Source of the DNA: Candidatus Zipacnadia bacterium
GTDB taxonomy: Bacteria; Armatimonadota; Zipacnadia; Zipacnadales; UBA5352
NCBI GenBank assembly: GCA_029820945.1
Contig: JALGUJ010000082.1
Coordinates: 1-39,901, forward strand
Direction of reading: 5' to 3'
Length of the DNA: 39,901 nt
Shown here: positions 39,456-39,901 of the stretch, piece by piece
How the letters are laid out: each line of letters opens with the position of its first letter
How positions within the stretch are numbered: the first letter of the stretch is position 1
The notes under the pieces: generated by a model
Told to the model about the DNA's origin: nothing
Database searches by the model: none
What the model saw: only the letters and a program-made list of their open reading frames with translations
Program-made: the position numbers and the translations under genes

Positions 39456-39901
39456 ATGCAGCAGTACGTGCGCTGGGCCAACCCGGAGGTGCTCAAGCTC
39501 CTGTGGCTGCTGCCGGTGCTGCTGTGGCTGTACGTGCACGCGGCGGCGGCGCGGCGCCGCACCATGGAGCGCATTGCCACTCCGCTGGCGCTGGGCCGCA
39601 TCGCCCAGGCGCGCATCCACCGCAGGCGCCGGCTGCGCGCGGGACTGATGCTCGCCGCCCTGGCGCTGCTCGTCGTCGCCGGGGCGCGGCCGCAGTTCGG
39701 CGCGAAGATGGAGAAGGTCCAGCGCAGGGGCGTGGACGTGCTCTTCGCCGTGGACACCAGCCAGAGCATGCTCGCGCGTGACGTCGCGCCCGACCGTCTG
39801 ACCGCGGCCAAGAACGCCGTGAAGGCCTTGATCAGCCGCATGCAGGGCGACCGCGTCGGTATCGTCGCCTTCGCCGGCGACGCGTTCCTCTACTGCCCCC
39901 T
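39456..39901 (+). CDS. batB: BatB-like membrane VWA protein (N-terminal part)
   Basis: The ATG at 39456 has GAGGAGG about 5 nt upstream. 148 codons are visible before the window ends. Membrane segments at ~13-30 and ~62-77, MIDAS motif DTSQS (100-104), then ARDVAPDRLTAAKNAVKALISRMQGDRVGIVAFAGDAFLYCPL, the BatB-type VWA start that parallels BatA. The rest of the VWA domain and the C-terminal helix lie off the window. Expected next genes are a BatC/TPR protein or BatE. Confidence 0.9.
   Translation, partial: MQQYVRWANPEVLKLLWLLPVLLWLYVHAAAARRRTMERIATPLALGRIAQARIHRRRRLRAGLMLAALALLVVAGARPQFGAKMEKVQRRGVDVLFAVDTSQSMLARDVAPDRLTAAKNAVKALISRMQGDRVGIVAFAGDAFLYCP

Noticed and set aside
1..39901. CRISPR arrays, tRNA or rRNA genes, toxin-antitoxin or phage modules
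   Set aside because: No regularly spaced repeats, cloverleaf or rRNA-like segments, nor related protein motifs, were seen.

Overview
The window is about 39.9 kb of GC-rich bacterial chromosome. It is most likely from Armatimonadota or a neighbouring uncultured phylum. The best clue is a DUF1559 prepilin-like protein with a [19 protein letters not shown] leader followed by [16 protein letters not shown], a combination typical of Armatimonadota genomes. Large secreted glycosidase-like proteins, a DUF6785-type membrane protein, an MttB-superfamily methyltransferase and URO-D-like proteins fit the same placement. No rRNA, tRNA, CRISPR array, complete insertion sequence or phage gene was recognised. 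The placement is inference from protein style only.

Layout. (1) 1-7150: secreted polysaccharide-related proteins (a partial glycosidase-like protein on minus; two LamG/DUF1080-like proteins on plus, the second with an apparent frameshift), a beta-phosphoglucomutase-like HAD phosphatase and a YhcH/YiaL-family protein. (2) 7150-12125: a secreted protein of unknown function, a non-pyrrolysine MttB-family methyltransferase, an amidohydrolase, a polysaccharide-deacetylase-like enzyme and a small EF-Tu-domain-2-like protein. (3) 12179-18640: a lipoprotein with Ig-like or carboxypeptidase-regulatory repeats, a multi-pass DUF6785-like protein and a 1028-residue secreted glycosidase-like protein. (4) 18674-21691 (minus): alpha-glucan phosphorylase and a URO-D/MtaA-like protein. 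(5) 21837-25503 (plus): a four-gene operon, EamA exporter - phosphoesterase - RibB-like - LarA-like, read from a clear sigma70-type promoter set back-to-back with the promoter of the URO-D gene. (6) 25573-26938 (minus): one intact DUF1559 prepilin-like gene and one decayed copy. (7) 27341-28770: MoxR ATPase and NUDIX hydrolase. (8) 28836-32418 (minus): housekeeping run rpoZ - dnaJ - prmA - rsmE - rpsR. (9) 32419-33070: a structured, repeat-bearing divergent regulatory region. (10) 33071-34716: ABC-2 ATPase and permease. (11) 34866-39901: a MoxR - DUF58 - BatD/DUF4381-like - BatA - (Dph6-like) - BatB locus cut by the window end.

How the parts may work together. The secreted proteins, HAD phosphomutase, YhcH, deacetylase and glucan phosphorylase suggest a heterotroph that breaks down glycans. 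MttB and the URO-D-like protein suggest corrinoid methyl transfer, but no corrinoid protein lies in the window. The most unusual assembly is the EamA - phosphoesterase - RibB-like - LarA-like operon. Its four activities could be joined into a short pathway making a small hydroxyketone or hydroxyacid for export. That pathway is a hypothesis. The MoxR/Bat locus is a known type of chaperone and membrane VWA system, here with an ATP-pyrophosphatase gene inside it.
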